A DNA stretch of 6,973 nucleotides from Comamonadaceae bacterium (GTDB lineage Bacteria > Pseudomonadota > Gammaproteobacteria > Burkholderiales > Burkholderiaceae_C). The position numbers and the translations under genes are program-made. The notes under the pieces are model-generated. The model was not told where the DNA came from. It ran no database searches and saw nothing but the letters and a program-made list of their open reading frames with translations. This document shows positions 6,591-6,973 of this stretch, piece after piece (positions within the stretch are counted from its first letter, which is position 1; each line of letters starts with the position of its first letter). The DNA is taken from the NCBI GenBank assembly GCA_013298415.1, contig JAAFHN010000136.1, forward strand, positions 1 to 6,973. The letters are read 5' to 3'.

Positions 6591-6824
6591 CCTAGAAACC
6601 GCAGTTGAACGCGCCCGAGTGGGCCCGCATGGGGCCGATCCAGCAAGGCGCGAGGACGCAGCGCACTCGTGTGCGCAAGGACGAGCAACGCCGCTGGGCG
6701 GCTCCAGGCGGGCCCTTGTCGGGCGCGTAGCGCTTTCACCCGATTGGTGAGTTTGATAAGCGAAGAAACGCTATTGAAATCAGGTACTTATCAGTGAAGC
6801 AAGCGGTCAACTGCGGTTTCTAGG
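6591..6824. mobile_element. MITE-like element, copy B (234 bp)
   Basis: The ends are perfect 18-base inverted repeats: CCTAGAAACCGCAGTTGA (6591-6608) and TCAACTGCGGTTTCTAGG (6807-6824). The interior is about 90% identical by eye to 1843-2075 and lies in the same orientation, with the same perfect palindrome GCGCAC-TCGT-GTGCGC (6661-6676). It begins 34 bases after the kinase stop codon, so it may also end or modulate that transcript through its hairpins. There is no coding content. Because its ends are perfect it is probably the better guide to the element's consensus. A parent insertion sequence with the same ends should exist elsewhere in the genome or in relatives. Confidence 0.88.
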
Positions 6825-6973
6825 AGCATCTGACAGAGAGAATAAAGGAAGCTCTGCAGAACCCTTTGTGGATCAGCGCGGGCCGCATCCGGGAGGCTCA
6901 GCTAGGCGAAAAGTGAGTCAAATAGCCTCTGCTATTTGCGAGCTTTTCAACAACGCTGAGCGCCCGGAGGTGG
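6825..6973. other. Non-coding right edge with a strong palindrome, possibly the start of another mobile element
   Basis: No supported gene is present. CAAATAGC (6919-6926) and GCTATTTG (6931-6938) form a perfect eight-pair stem with a CTCT loop, and the flanking GAAAAG and CTTTTC also pair across a small internal loop, giving an imperfect hairpin of about 41 bases. The sequence GGAAGCTCTGCAGAACCC near 6848 has the look of an insertion-sequence terminus, but no matching inverted end or transposase is in the window, so this stays a guess. Confidence 0.25.

Noticed and set aside
6506..6750. Small proteins encoded in the miniature elements
   Set aside because: The same open frames occur in both copies only because the DNA is repeated; there is no start signal or coding pattern.
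1843..6824. Classical composite transposon
   Set aside because: Neither bracket encodes a transposase, and target duplications around the whole block cannot be recognised.

Overview
The window looks like an accessory stretch of a GC-rich betaproteobacterium, most likely a Burkholderiales/Comamonadaceae-type genome. This is inferred from base composition, codon use, a DUF455 ferritin-like protein and a hybrid kinase of the 'HDLRQPLHAL' type; nothing in the window fixes the species. No rRNA, tRNA or CRISPR array was seen.

Left half (1-3084, all genes on the minus strand): the 5' part of a half-size ABC exporter (1-455, runs off the left edge) is preceded by four related genes for small secreted ricin-type beta-trefoil (R-type lectin-like) proteins. 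Two are intact (964-1524, 186 aa; 2144-2719, 191 aa). Each has a Sec signal peptide, six conserved cysteines and three QxW/QxF motifs. The two outer ones are decayed. One (about 478-911) has an in-frame stop, a deletion of about 60 codons and a 166-bp fold-back element at the deletion point. The other (about 2773-3084) has its WWFD motif hit by a nonsense change and an internal deletion of about 10 codons. None of the array apart from the two intact genes is a usable ORF, so it is only visible by comparing the copies with each other.

Right half (3170-6553, plus strand): a DUF455 ferritin-like protein with di-iron ligand motifs (3170-4117), then a soluble TPR-containing hybrid histidine kinase with a C-terminal receiver domain (4226-6556). 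No partner response regulator or target operon is visible.

Mobile DNA: two copies of a 233/234-bp miniature inverted-repeat element (1843-2075 and 6591-6824) lie in the same orientation, are about 90% identical by eye, and share 18-bp terminal repeats with CTAG/TA at the ends. They bracket a 4.5-kb block holding the second intact lectin gene, one decayed lectin gene, the DUF455 gene and the kinase. The 166-bp fold-back element (642-807) is unrelated in sequence but also ends in CTAG. Both look like non-autonomous elements of a TA/CTAG-targeting (IS630/Tc1-mariner-like) transposase, which is not in the window. The last 150 bases are non-coding, contain a strong palindrome and may begin another mobile element.

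Functionally, the lectin-like proteins would act outside the cytoplasm and the ABC protein in the inner membrane; the DUF455 protein and the kinase would be cytoplasmic. No direct functional link between the two halves is supported beyond proximity.
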